Source of the DNA: Wolfiporia cocos
Taxonomy: Eukaryota > Basidiomycota > Agaricomycetes > Polyporales > Phaeolaceae
Direction of reading: 5' to 3'
DNA: 64,000 nucleotides
NCBI GenBank assembly: GCA_029448655.1
Contig: JACCLO010000005.1
Location: forward strand, 3,162,001 to 3,226,000
In this document: positions 48,578 to 62,112 of the stretch, piece by piece
How the letters are laid out: every line of letters begins with the position of its first letter
Position numbering within the stretch: position 1 is the first letter of the stretch
Notes under the pieces: model-generated
Database searches by the model: none
Told to the model about the DNA's origin: nothing
Seen by the model: the letters and a program-made list of their open reading frames with translations, nothing else
Made by a program: the position numbers and the translations under genes

Positions 48578-49284
48578 GATATGTCCAAGAAGATGCAGAC
48601 CACCACACGAGGACTTGCCAAAAATCCGTGCCGTTCCCACCCGCCACGTGCCCGCGTGCCGCGCGTCGCGTCGCGTCACATCCTTCTCTCTCAAGAATGT
48701 CTATGGTGGCGTTCGTGGATGCCACTCCAATAACGAAGTTCCGTCGCATCGTGCACTTCTCATTCCTAATGGGCCGCGATCCTAGCAAAATCTGGCAGCT
48801 GATGGACTGATCTCCGGCATATGTCTGATAAAATATGAGCTGGTATCTAAAAATGTGTACGCTGGCTAGGCACGTTAGTATCATGCGAGCTGGCTATGTA
48901 CTCTCTTAACGGGACAGCAGCTCGGTATCATATTCCTACAACATCACATACAGCTTATGCCAATCAGTAAAGCAGCGCTCAAAGTTGCAACCATCGTCTC
49001 GCTTGAACTTCGGCGACGGTCGCGAACTCAGATGTCCAGTGTACTGGACGATTTCTCAAAGGGGACTCCACCTTCTGCGCTGCATGGGCAACCGCGCCGC
49101 AAGTGGTAATCGGTAACCGGTAACCCGTCAGCTCTTTACTTCTTCACCCCGAGCGATCTGCATTCCTGGAAGAACTGTGCCAAACTTAAATCAGGCGATA
49201 CTCGCTCCAAGGCATTTCTTTCTCTTCCCACTCAACCCACAAAATCGCCGCCAGCAGTGCTTTCCCTTGTAGGCGAATTTTAGT
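48578..49284. other. Intergenic, divergent bL12m / DUF6534 gene
   Basis: 707 bp. Contains a nearly repeated GGTAATCGGTAACCGGTAACC at about 49107-49127 and CT-rich sequence before the next ATG. No gene. Confidence 0.5.
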
Positions 49285-51295
49285 ATGATACCTCTCGGAG
49301 AAACGTACTCGATTTTTCTCTGCTTTTTGAGCTGCACTAAAGCACATTTAAAAAAATCTCAGTATGGGCGCAATCTTGATATCTGTTGTAATATCTGCGG
49401 TGTAAATGCTTCCCTTCCTACAGTCTGCTCATTCACAGCGTCTGACAACATCTGCATATTCCTCTCAGGCTATATGGAGGTTGGCTTCTCCTTCGTGGTG
49501 ATAGTCCGTTCTCTCAGTCTCCCGTTTAGTCTCATGCATACAGTCACTATTCTATTGGTCCCGCTATGAGGGTGATCGATGGGACCTCAAACTTCTGGCA
49601 AGTGCCTCCATGGTTTCCGAGGTAGTCATTGATCGGTGACGGAAGTCGTTTCCAGGTATTCTCCGCCTGGTCTTTAGATACCATCCACCAAGCTCTCATC
49701 ACACATACGAGTAATCTCTACTACTGCTTTACTTCGGCGGAGTCTAAGAAAACTGTAGTTTATACGTACTTAGTGATGGACTATGACGAGCCACAAATGC
49801 TGGGTGATATTGTGTGGTGGGTACTTGCTACTTGCTCCACGCGCGAGATACCGACTGTTCGATAGGAGCCTCAGACTTCAAGTGTTATTCAGTGTTGGTC
49901 ACATTTACAATGCCTCATTATGCATAAACTCATGGCTGAACAGGGACTGACCGCATTATTGGTTCAAGGGTATATCCAGATTGTAATTTGCGTCTTCTAT
50001 CAGACATTCATTAGACTCACAGCTTCTATACGCTACGTATCTGGAAGCGTATGTGTACCTGTTATGAAGTCATAGCGGAGAAATTAAAAATTCTTACAGT
50101 CAGTGACGAGAACATCTGTATAATTGTCTTGATTGTACGTGATCAAAGTACCTGCACTGTTAGGCAACACCTCTTGACATTTGCTAAATAGCTTCTGCTG
50201 GTCATTGGAGAATTTGGTGTGTTTGTTCTCTATTCTAACCATCAGTAGAATAGCTAACCAGTTGGTTTATCGAGAACAGCCTGCATTATAGGTTCGTGCA
50301 CAATCGCGTTTTGCACTTCACTACACTGACTTGCGCCCAGCGTATACTGCGAAAGCGTAAGCAGCACCCAGTCAGACCCAACGTTCTGAAGTTTAAAGCT
50401 GAACAGCATTCACTTACACACATTTGTCGAGCTTGCTGAACTGAAGGTCGGTATGCTCGCTGACTACGTGATACGTGCATGTGACCACGGTGGTGTGATA
50501 TAGGGCTTATGGCTTATCATTGACCGTCAACACTCTGGCTGCAGCAGGAGACATGTTAATTGCGGTCACTCTCTCCGTACTGCTTCATCGTGCACGGACT
50601 GGATACAAGAGGTTGGCTTCATACAGTTCTACTGCTATATTCTAACATTATCGACACAGTTCTGACAGTGTCATTAACAAACTGGTATGTGTAGCAGACG
50701 GCTCGGACCGCATTATCTCTGAAGTTCTCTTAGATAATATTTACGGTAAAATCGGGGCTTCTCACCAGGTAAACGCTACGTCATCGAGGAAGGCTGTGCT
50801 AACATAGAACAGCGTTTGCGCTATTTGCTCGCTTGTCGCGGTATGTGCTGTGTCAACGAATCACCCCCTTGGTCAGCCTATCTAGTCCTAGATCGTAGTC
50901 GTACCTGGGACATTCATCTACATCGCCTTTTACTTCATCATGGGACGCCGTACGATGAGCTCTCTTTCAAGTTAAGGCTTGTTGTCACTGATGCTCTCCT
51001 GATAGTCTATACGAACTCGTTACTAGCGACACTGAACGCTCGCAAGATTCTTCGGATGAGGATAGCGGGAGACGACTTCCTCTCGGCGCTATCCATGCAG
51101 GAGCTTGAGGGCTTAGGAGCGGCCACTCACAATGACGTAGGTGTAGTGATGCGTCGCCTCCGGCACATTCTCAACGTGTACAACGTGCGGTTGAATTATA
51201 GCAAGTGGGGGGCCTTGCCCCAGCGATCAATACCGCCAGCTCTAAGGGGCCTGAGAGTGATGGCGAGGTGCGTCATGGCGCATAAATATCACTGA
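49285..51295 (+). CDS. DUF6534-type multipass membrane protein (basidiomycete family)
   Basis: Large Agaricomycete family of seven-helix-like membrane proteins of unknown function. Front exons: 49285-49304, 49363-49401, 49469-49479 (11 nt), 49530-49621, 49656-49710, 49759-49820, all phase-consistent. They spell MIPLGETMGAILISVVISAV, LYGVSCIQSLFYWSRYEGDR, FSAWSLDTIHQALITHTIYT and YLVMDYDEPQMLGDIVWW. Then LVQGFYTLRIWK (near 50030), KLSDENICIIVLILLLVIGE (50100-50210), YGLSLTVNTLAAAGDMLIAV and TLSVLLHRARTGYK (50510-50620). Near the end FIYIAFYFIMGRLYTNSLLATLNARKILR is formed across an intron at about 50951-51006. Stop at 51295. At least twelve introns. About 400 aa. Sensing or lipid roles are unproven. 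Confidence 0.72.
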
Positions 51296-52753
51296 ACAAC
51301 GTCTTGATGACCAATTGATAGTCCACGCAGTGCGGGAGCCCGTCAGTGAAGGTCGCATAGATAGCTCGGATAGTATTCGCAGGCTAAGTGTACATTTCTG
51401 GAGACGGAGCAGCATCAAGTATGAGTATCCATGGTGAAGATGTATAGACAAGAACATCGATCACGAAAGCCGGAGTCCACGTTCCGGTGCGAATGTATGA
51501 CCATGATGGGTGTGCCAATGTACTATCGCACGTCGTTTCCTGCATTTAAATGGTCAACCAAAACGTGTTTCAGCTACGTTCCCTATGAGCAGAAAGTTTG
51601 TGCATGCCGCCATCGCTGACACTTCTTGATGCTACCATAGAAGGCCTTGAGGCCTTGAGGTTGGACACCGCGAATTCGCGACTGACTAGAAGCTTGTGCG
51701 TAATGCACGTCAACCATTTACTATCAGAATTGTCGGACTGCCCCCACTGCGACCGTATGCTTCGCGTGCGCTCCTGTTCTGTTCGACATCGGAAGAAGCA
51801 TCATCTGAAAGGTCTCGTTTGCATTTGAACCTGTTTGGGCATGGGAAGGGTCTACTCGTCGAATATGCGCTGTCAATGTGCACGATCACAGAGACAGATT
51901 CTTAGCGCGTCTCACAAGTCTCTTGGAGGCACCTCGCCTTTTGCAGGGTGAGCTGGTATAGTGAAGCGATGGACATTCTCAGGCTGCGCAAGGGTTCGAC
52001 ATCATAGTCAATGCATTACAAACACTACACATTCATAAACAAACTCCGATAGGCGAGGGACCCGTCTCTTTCCCGCATAAATGTGCTGCTGAGATACTCT
52101 TCATTTCGTGCCATCGGTTGTTTGAGGCAAACCCAATACGTGCCACAGCGTCATTCTCGCCTTGTGATGCGAGAGCTGACTACTTCTTGCCCATTGACAT
52201 TTCCTCTCGAATGAGAATCCTCAATATCCAATCCAGTCATGTTTTTCGTCAATGTAAATGGCCCCGACTTGGCCCTTATCACTGGCTGCGGGTGGGTCTG
52301 ACTTGAGGAATCGTCAGTGTATCAACCAGACCGGCACTAGTTTGCTATGAGAACTGAAGATACATTCTTCACTATTGGGACTGAGCACATTCCGGAGATA
52401 TGCGCGTCCTTGAGTCGGGCGATGGTGCTCACAAGTCGAGGGAGCTTGGAAGTGGTACCGAGATGATTCGAGGGGGATGCTCGATAATTGGGTGAAACAC
52501 TATTTTAGAATATTTGGCTAGCGAAAGATGGTCACAAATTTGGCAATGCCTACGTGCACAAGTTTCATTCAATCCAATCCGTCAGCAGAGAATATCACGG
52601 TGCTCAAGCGCTCAAGCACAACCTTACGAATTCTAGGTCTCGTGCCTGAACACACTGGTTTAGCGGGTGCTTATATAGGCACACACAAGAATACACAACT
52701 ATAGGTTACAGTGTACGCAGTCATTCTGCAGAAAATGATATAGAAAAATGCGA
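51296..52753. other. 1.46 kb with possible remnants of an F-box/LRR-like gene
   Basis: On the plus strand short in-frame pieces look protein-like: LEALRLDTANSRLTR (51645-51690), RFLARLTSLLEAPRLLQ (51896-51946) and, after a plausible intron, IVNALQTLHIHKQTPIGEGP through HKCAAEILFISCHRLFE (52004-52125), ending with a stop at about 52306. No start, no recognisable domain and no consistent splice model. Could be an unrecognised gene or a decayed LRR/F-box relative. Confidence 0.3.
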
Positions 52754-54014
52754 TCAATCCCTCGACTGTAGGAATGCATCAAGTTCGGCGTCAAGGTCCT
52801 CCTGTGTCTTCCTCGGTCGTGGAGGTCTCCTCTCGCCTCGCGCTTTGCGGTCCTCTCCGCGATGTCGGTCTCGCCTGGCATCCTCAGCATCCCCTCCGTC
52901 ATCGGTCCTACGAGAGCGCGTCCGATGCGGCAGCTGGGCAGTCATACGCGAGGCCAGGGTATCGGGCTGCGCGCGCATGACAGAGGTGCGTTCGAGGAGT
53001 GACTTTCCACTCGTGCCCATATAATCAGAACGCATCTTGGACGGCGGCGAAGGTGGTTGTGTTGTGTCCTCCTCTGCAAGGAATGCGTCCAGTTCGTCGT
53101 CAAGGCGTGCTTTTTGCACCAGCTCGTCACCCATGTCACCCCTTCTCCGTTTCCGCTGCCTATCCCTATCACCCTCCTCGTCTACCTCGGCGTCCTTGCC
53201 CGTAGTATGCCCATACTTCCGGTAATACTCACTCTCCCATTTTGCACCCTTCTTCTTCACATCCTGCGGTGTCGCCCATCGCATCCGAATCGCCCCCTTC
53301 AAACCCTCGCCCTTGCCCAAGCTGCTACTAATGCGCTCTTCCGGAGGCCATAGTGGAACTGGGATCGGCTTTGCAGTGACAGAACCATCGTCGATGGATG
53401 GTTCCTCAGCGATTGACTTCGCAAGTCGACGGTAAGCGTTGCGCGCCGACGCCTTCGATGAGAACACAAGAATGCACGCCGTATCGTCAATCCACTCCAG
53501 TGCCATTGGCCGGGAATCGAAATGCGTGGCGTACGCAAAAATGGTGGTCGTTGATAGATGTGAAATGGGCGACCCTCGAAAAAGGATCGCGTTTTCCCTG
53601 TAAGACGTATCTGTACGTTTTAAGTAGGAGTACAGGACTTAGAGAGCAATACGTACCTTCATTCATCTCTACGTCCCCATCTGGATTGTCTCCTCCATCT
53701 TCGTCGTCGTGTTTCCGCTGGTCATATCAAGTTCCGCCCGCCGTCAGGACAATTGGAGAATGCCAAGTTGAGAACCCTCTTATCAGGCCGCTGCTCTTCG
53801 TGCCGTGAGACGTCTACCGGCGCACCTTTCCTAGCCGCATCCCTGTTGTTTCAGACAACAAGTATACCTTTGTATTGCCAATGCGATCGGCAAGTTGGGA
53901 GCGACCAGGCAGAGGCGGCTCGGACGGCGCGGGGAGCTGTTCCTCGTACGAGGTCGTCTCTTCGTAAGGCAGAGCCTCTCCGGAGACTTCGATATCTTCG
54001 GGATTGGTGTCCAT
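52754..54014 (-). CDS. NCBP3-like nuclear cap-binding protein
   Basis: NCBP3 binds the 7-methylguanosine cap with NCBP1 and assists mRNA export. Start ATG 54014: MDTNPEDIEVSGEALPY, then RSQLADRIGNTKVYLLSE. An acidic stretch (DDEDGGDNPDGDVEMNE) precedes the RRM-like part: ENAILFRGSPISHLSTTTIF, AYATHFDSRP, MALEWIDDTACILVFSS. Then the signature LKGAIRMRWATPQDVKKKGA and SEYYRKYG. C-terminal half is Arg/Asp-rich with two DAFL-type ends (LDDELDAFLAEED, EDLDAELDAFLQSRD). Three introns, the clearest ending TACAG before ATACGTCTTAC. About 350 aa. Fungal members are poorly studied, so the cap-binding role is by homology. Confidence 0.75.
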
Positions 54015-54199
54015 TGTGCGCGAGAGCTTTGCGGGGTCGAAGCGAAAGTGTAAGTTACGCAGTGCACTGTAGGCGCCTACGAAGCTGGAAATCACATTCC
54101 AGTTCCAGACGCGGTAGTCACACGCAATGCAATATCTGTCACGGTCACATCTCACATCTTAATTCTCATTCCTGACTTCAAAAGACCGCTGCTTGGAAC
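54015..54199. promoter_or_regulatory. Short divergent promoter NCBP3-like / KRR1
   Basis: 185 bp between the two start codons, the same length as the NOP9/NCS6 spacer. No TATA box. Confidence 0.55.
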
Positions 54200-55778
<1,579 letters not shown>

Positions 55779-56050
55779 TGGCTTGTCTTCGTTATCTGCT
55801 CTGTTTATATTCGATTCCTGCGCATATATATCGATCAGTATTTCGGGGTTCCCAACTCGGAGCGTGACTGCGTAACAGCCAATCTTGCCTGTCACAGGTA
55901 TGTGACTCTCAGTCTTTCTCTCGAGCAAAAGCTACCTAGTCTGGTCAGCGTTGTCCGCTGTACTTTTTTCTCAGTCTTGTGCCCGGAAAGCCTTTGATCA
56001 CTCGCTAGATTACTTTCAGACTGCTCAAAAGCGCGGCTTAGATTGCTACG

Positions 56051-56583
56051 ATGAACAAGAATCCATTCGTCACGACGGCCGCATACACCCCACAGCAGCC
56101 TCCTCTGCCTCCTGGTCCACCGCCCCCTCAGCCAGCGCAGCCGGACTACTCTGCCTACTGGGCTGCTGCAACTGCCGCACAGCATGCACAGGTCCCTACT
56201 GTTGGCACTTACAACCCGCAATGGAACGCTACGCAACCTGCTCAGCCTGCCACTGCGGCTGCCACTGCGGCTCCTCGCCCCACACCTGAGCAATCGGCGC
56301 TTTATGCGAATTATGGATATGGGAATCAGCAGAACTTAGCCTGGCAGCAACAACACAGGCAATCGCAGCAACATTATCAGCCTCCTCCTCCAGTAGCGCA
56401 ACCACCACCGGCGCCGCCGCAGCCGGCGTACAATCCTTACCAGCCACAAGCAGGAGCATATCAGCAGCCTTATGTCCCACAGCCGGGCCCTACCCCTCAG
56501 CAGGTTCATCAAACGCCCTACAATGCTCCCGTAGTCGCGAATCATACGTTCGTGCCGCCTCAACAGGGGTTCTTACCGCCCCC

Positions 56584-56632
<49 letters not shown>

Positions 56633-59600
56633 CAACAACAACAACAACGCCCGAACAATCGCAATCATAGTTATATTACTCATGGTTCTCCTACTCAGTT
56701 CCCTCCAGTAAAGCGGCAGCGGTTTGATGGGCCAAATCAATTCCGCAACCCTCCACCGCCGCAGCCACAACTCCAGCCGCCTCCCCCGCCTCCCCCGATG
56801 CAACAGGGAGGAGGAATGGGCATGTTTGGTCAGGGCCCAGCGTCAGGTCATGGACGTGGAGGTGGTCTGGGAATGAACCAGATGCAGATGGGGAACAGGG
56901 GCGGGTACGGTGGCGGACGAGGTAACAATATGGGTAACCGAGGCAGAGGGGCCCCGATGGGCATGAACAGGGGCGGAGGCCGCGGTCGCAGTGGAGGGTC
57001 CTACAACAACATAGGAGGAGGACGAGGTGGTGGCATGGGGCCTAACAACAGCTTCAGAGGACATGGATCCAATCGCGGATTTGGTAACAGAGACAATCGG
57101 CGAGGTGGGTCGTTTAATGCTGGTGGCGGCCAAGGCTTCTCGCACGGCTACCAGCAGCAGCAGCAGCACCATCACCATCATAATCACCATCAGCAGAATT
57201 TCAACAACAACTCGTCCCGCGGGCGTGGATTTTCGCACTCCTCTCGTGGGGGTCGCCACGACCAGGGTCCGGCTCACGTTCCCAGGGATAGCGCCAGCGC
57301 CGTGTCTGCGTCGTTCTCTTCTGGTAAGAAAGACGAGAGTAAGCGAACGCTGACAGAATTCAAGATCGTTGGGATCGAGATCCCGGAATTGTCTTGGAGC
57401 TGGGAGCCTCACAAGAGTGCTGATGGTTCACCTGTAAAGGTGGAAGCATTCGAACATATTCTGCCATCCAGTGCCTCTGCTGATGCTCACAATGAGCAGA
57501 CATCTGCTACTGTCAATGCTGAGGCCGATGTGGGTGGACATGACACCGTGGCAGCCACAACTGCACCAGCTGCTGGCGAAAGTGCTGTCAAGTCGGAAAC
57601 GACGACTTTGCTTCCACCGTCTCCGCCTTCGTGGTTGCAGATTTATTTCCACACCCCTGTGTCTGATGATGATTCCCATCCGATCTCCGCTCAAACCTCG
57701 TTCTCTCATGCCAGTAACTCATCGTTCAGGAAGGGCAAGCGTAAGAAACTCGAGGACGACGATGACGCTGATGCAGAAGACGGTCGCCGTCCTCCGCCGC
57801 CACCTCCTGGAATGGGCGCTGAGAATGGTGGTACAGGTGCCGCACCGAGTGCGGAATACGAGAGCGCGGACGTAGTTGCTGGTCGCGACAGCGTCGCACC
57901 GAGTGTGACTGAGACTGTCAGCGAGGGTGACTGGCTGATGGCTGCGATTGGGGGTGACGACGGAGACGGCGAGCAAGGAGATTCCTCTCATGCAGAGCAT
58001 GTTGAAGGATATCACGACCACGATACTGATGTGGAAGGCGAATATGGTAAGCCTTCTTATCCTGTTCGAGTCCGTGCACAGAGTGAATGCGCAGCTCGCT
58101 CGAACGACTTTGTTCGCCCACTAATGTTCATTTATTCAAGAAGGCCATGGCTATGATGATTCGCAAGGGCAGGGTCATGACGAATATCACATGGGGGATG
58201 ATGAGAGTGCCCAGGGCTTCATTCACGAGCAGCAGAGTCAGGATACTTCCACTGCTGCTGAGCAGGGCAAAATGTCTATTGACGCAGGGGTTCCTGATGG
58301 CGCTAAAGGCCCAGAACAGCCCCCTATTGCCTCTGCCTCTGATGCTGCGATGGCGGATGCGCCTCACCTCGGAAATGATGCTGCTGCAGGTTCTACCGTC
58401 AATGCAGACCACGCAGTTGGTTCCGAGATTCCTCAGGATGCTAATAGCCATGCTCCCCCCGAGCCATCTACTTCTGACCCTGCTCCCGCCCCTGCCGTTG
58501 TCCCGTCCGTCTCTCCTCCTATGAATGGTGCCGCTGACAATTCGCACGATGGTGGCATGCAGGCACCTGTCGAACACGCCACCCAGGAAACTGGAGCGGC
58601 CGTACTGGCTGCAGATGCTATTGACCCCAATGTTGCTGGCTCAAGTGCTGCCGAGAATGCAGATGAAGCCACCGACACTTTGGAACCTACCCAGCCTGCC
58701 GATGACTATTCGCAATACGTGCACGATGCATTCCGAGAGGCATCGATTTCATCTGCTTCGAATATCGCTGCTCCCGGCACATACAGCGAGCTCTCCACCT
58801 CTCAAACGATCGGGAAGGCTGGAAAAGTCGCTTCCGCGAATCGTCTTTCCGTAACCTATGCCGCAGGCTCACGAAGGATTGTTATCGATGCCGATATTGT
58901 TGATAAGCTCAAAGTGACGAGAGCGGATGGACGTATTGAAGTTCACATCAATATGTCCCAAGATGAGACCGGTGCGTACAAGGGTATCTTGGTGAGTTAC
59001 GACGTTGCCTTGATCGTTTACTGAGCTGACAAATTGTCGGACAGTTGGAGGTCTATTCCGACGAGACCACTTCTTATGTTCCTCTCGAGACTTCGGAGAG
59101 TCTCGAAGTCGACCCAGCGTTCCCAACGCTCACGAAGCTCACGCTGCCAACACAAATAACTATGATTGCGCGTCTCGATAGAGAACGCCCGTTACCTGAG
59201 CCTCGTTGGGTGAAATCCGGCGACATCCAGGAGTTCCTGAGGAGTATGCACGGGCGCATGTTTTGGGTTGCTGGTGACGCAGCATCAGACGGTTGGGAGA
59301 GGAAGATTGAGGTTGCCGATCCAGATCCAGTAAGCTCAATCTCGCGCCCACAGATTAATGTCCAGGACTAATTGTGATTGCCAGGCTCCAACCATCTGGA
59401 CCATTCTCGAGGCATGGGCACAAAACTCTTCGGTCGGCCAGTCGACGGAGCGCCAGCGCTTCCTGCGTACCCACATGACTGAGACAGACAACATTCTCGA
59501 GATCCTCCTTCGCCTCGTTCGCGGGGAGCGCTCAGGTCCTGCATACCCGTCGCCTGCGCCTGGCCTCGGCTCTGCAAATATTGCGGCCCCGTTGCTATCC

Positions 59601-59834
59601 GCGCTTTCGCCTGGCGCTGCACACGGCGCGCAACAGACTCACGTATCACTCGCTGTACTGGCTATTTTCCGTATCGCCGTCGAATTTGCCAAGCGTGCTG
59701 CAGGCGACGCAGGAAGAGATGAGGTCGTTGAGCGCGTCGGTGAAGTCATCCGCGCACTACCATCCCACCTACTGTACAAGAGTCTGGACGGGATCTTCAA
59801 GGAGTGGAAGGTGGAGAAGAAGGGCGGGAGGTGA
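56051..59834 (+). CDS. PolyQ/RGG-rich 1,193-aa protein of unknown function
   Basis: Exons 56051-58046, 58141-58991, 59045-59329, 59385-59834 (3582 nt). I do not recognise the family. N-terminal 200 residues are Pro/Gln/Ala/Tyr-rich, with 21 consecutive Gln (56585-56647). Residues about 255-415 are RGG/GGRG-rich with His and Asn runs (56815-57260), a typical RNA-binding, condensate-forming composition. Next comes LTEFKIVGIEIPELSWSWEP, a KRKK basic patch with an acidic run, and a 300-residue acidic Ala/Ser/Asp region. The C-terminal 350 residues look folded: RRIVIDADIVDKLKVTRADG, MFWVAGDAASDGWERKIEV, THMTETDNILEILLRLV, LPSHLLYKSLDGIFKEW. An RNA-granule or transcription role is inference from composition. 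Confidence 0.8.
56585..56647 (+). repeat. CAG13-CAA8 microsatellite encoding 21 Gln
   Basis: Thirteen perfect CAG codons (56585-56623) followed by eight CAA codons (56624-56647), in frame within the polyQ/RGG protein. The clean block change from CAG to CAA means the two halves expanded separately. Likely length-variable between strains. Confidence 0.95.
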
Positions 59835-60265
59835 TCGGGCCGTTTGTTCCTTGTGCTTATATTCGAGAACAGCTTCTCAGGTTCCCTGCCCCCGGCTTCC
59901 AAGTTTTTTAACGTTGCATTGCAGCACCAAAGTAATATGAAAGTCGCCTCGCTTGTACCGTAACAATTCCGAAGACTCAATAATCTCCTTGCTGTCATTG
60001 CAGACGTATGAATTGCATTACAGATGACGGACGCATAACGTTTCCACACCCGGGCACTACGATAGGAGAAATACACACTACACAACGGCAACAAAGTAGG
60101 CGAACGACAAACTGTCTATGGAAGCCACAGCGTGGAAGCTGCGTAAAAAGGTGGCATAAAATGCAGAACTCGTGAGACTCGTGTCAACATAAAATAAGGA
60201 ATAGCATATCGTTCAACTCTAGTCGACACCCATCTGGTGCTGCGCGATGCGACTGCGAGGCACCT
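59835..60265. other. Convergent intergenic region
   Basis: 3' flanks of the polyQ/RGG gene and the CBM48 gene. No gene seen on either strand. Confidence 0.55.
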
Positions 60266-61522
60266 TTAGTTGCCTGACGAACCGAACATGCTTCTGAACC
60301 GTCCGAAGATGCTCAGCCGCTTCAGGCGCGGTGTCTCATCTTTCTTCTTGAGATCAGGGCTCGAGTCTCCGCTCGTGACAGACGTGTCCGTGCTGCTAGG
60401 TTGGCGCCGGAGCGACGGGAAGCGCTTGTGCTTCTCCTTGCTGGGGCTCGCGGGACTGCCCTTGCCTACACCATTCGGGCTACCATTCGCTGCAAGCGTG
60501 GCGGACGTGTTGCTCGGCGTTTTGGGGGACGCCGTGGGGGACGTCGAGGGAGTAGCTGCCTTCTGAGGGGTGGTTGAGGCAGTGGACGTCGCCGTACCGT
60601 CAGGCTTAGGCGTCGAGGAGCGGGCAGTGTCGTCGACACCATTCTCGCCAGCAGGCGCGTGCGTTGAAGGCTTCTCTGCCTCGTCGGTCCCGCTAGCTTC
60701 CCCGTTCGGATTCGTCGAGTCAGATGCAATAGCTGACCCTGGGACAGTGTCAGACTCAGGCTGCGGCGGCTCGAGCGGAAGAATGTGAATAGGGACAATG
60801 GGCGCGACGGGGTCTGGACTGCCGGGGGCGTGGTGGGGAAGGATTGCTTCTGCAGTAATCTCGTCTGAGGGAGTAGACTGCTCGGACTGTGCGGGCTCTG
60901 AGGCGGAAGCAGATGATGTAGCTATCGGAACTGGTGCAGACTCCGCCGCCGACGCAGGCTCGACGTCGGCGTTCACCGCAGGCGCAGGGCTTTCTATCGC
61001 ATCGGGCGCAGGATTCGTTGTAGTGTCAGGCGCAACGGCTTCGACCATCGAAACCGCTGTCTCCTTCGCCGTGTCCCTAAGCTCCGCCGCCGTTTCGGTC
61101 ATCGTTTTTGGCTCTTCTGCGCTAGTTAGTTTCTCGGGAACGACGTGTACGTTGTTTGGGTTTCCGCCGTCGTCGTTCTCGATGGGTTCGCTTTCATTGG
61201 TTGTCCAGCGCCCGTCGACAATGAACTTGTATAAAACCTTCGTACCCCACGGCACCCGTGCGGCGCCCTCGAAGCTCCCGTCGGCGGATCGGGCGAGGTG
61301 CAAGGAGCGGGACCACTAGCCAATGACCTCAGTGAGCCACGGTTGGAGGGGGAAGTGGCCATGGGTGGAGGGGCACTCACCTCATCGAAGCTGCCGGTGA
61401 CGATGACGTCGGAGGCATTGCCGTGCGGCCTAGAGGCGAGCGATTAGTGCCCGCCCTTGTGGAGAGGGGCAGGGGAGGTGGCCAACTCACCAGCGGAAGC
61501 GTACTTCGTGCATGTCGGACAT
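60266..61522 (-). CDS. CBM48/AMPK-beta glycogen-binding-type domain protein (Crp1/Mdg1-like)
   Basis: Start MSDMHEVRFRW at 61522, intron, PHGNASDVIVTGSFDE, intron, WSRSLHLARSADGSFEGAAR and VPWGTKVLYKFIVDGRWTTN, then NPNNVHVVPEK. This is the AMPK1 CBM (CBM48) beta-sandwich, as in AMPK beta subunits and yeast Crp1/Mdg1. The remaining 280 residues are Ala/Ser/Pro/Thr-rich and disordered. The end carries basic Ser-rich sites (KHKRFPSLRRQPSS) and LKRLSIFGRFRSMFGSSGN, a basic amphipathic tail that might touch membranes. Mdg1 affects pheromone signalling and Crp1 binds cruciform DNA in yeast, so function here is open. About 375 aa. Confidence 0.82.
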
Positions 61523-62112
61523 GGTAGGTAGCGCAGCCTGGGTTTATTTGCAGAAACGTTGGTCAGACTCCCAGTCGGAGAGGTTGACCAGGCTCGCCGA
61601 TGCGAGGCTAGGGCGAGATTGGCGGTTTCGAGATCAGAGATTGCCGACAAGCTGGGATCGCGAGCTGAGATCAACGGTCCGCACGCGGAGCTCGTGTTCG
61701 GCAGAGTATTCTGAGTGTACAATAGGCCTGGAACGCGGCGATATGCTTGAGCTCGCCGTTGATGGCTGCAATGAAGGGGTATCGAACGGAGGAGGGGGAG
61801 GAAGGTGGGGGTACGATAGAAGAAGGGATAGAGTTAGTCTAGGTCAAGGCTGTAACTGATATCATACAAGTGCGGCAAGTGAAGCTGTGATGCGCGCCGA
61901 GCATAGAATCCGCATTACGGGGTTATCCACAATTTGTTTCAACTTCACACTCGCTAGTCAGTGATTATTGATAATTGTCAAGGCAGTTATCTCTACTGCT
62001 CGCTTGGGAGGCCGCCCGCTGGTTGTGTTGTCTGCGAATTCAATTGCATCCCAAGCGCGCCCGCTAAAAAGACACGTCGGTGACAAAAACCTTCCGCTTG
62101 TGCGATATTGCA
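61523..62112. promoter_or_regulatory. Divergent intergenic region CBM48 gene / EFM6-like gene
   Basis: 590 bp between the two start codons. Minus-strand purine/pyrimidine-asymmetric sequence (GGAGGAGGGGGAGGAAGGTGGGGG near 61788-61811) lies inside. No gene. Confidence 0.5.
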
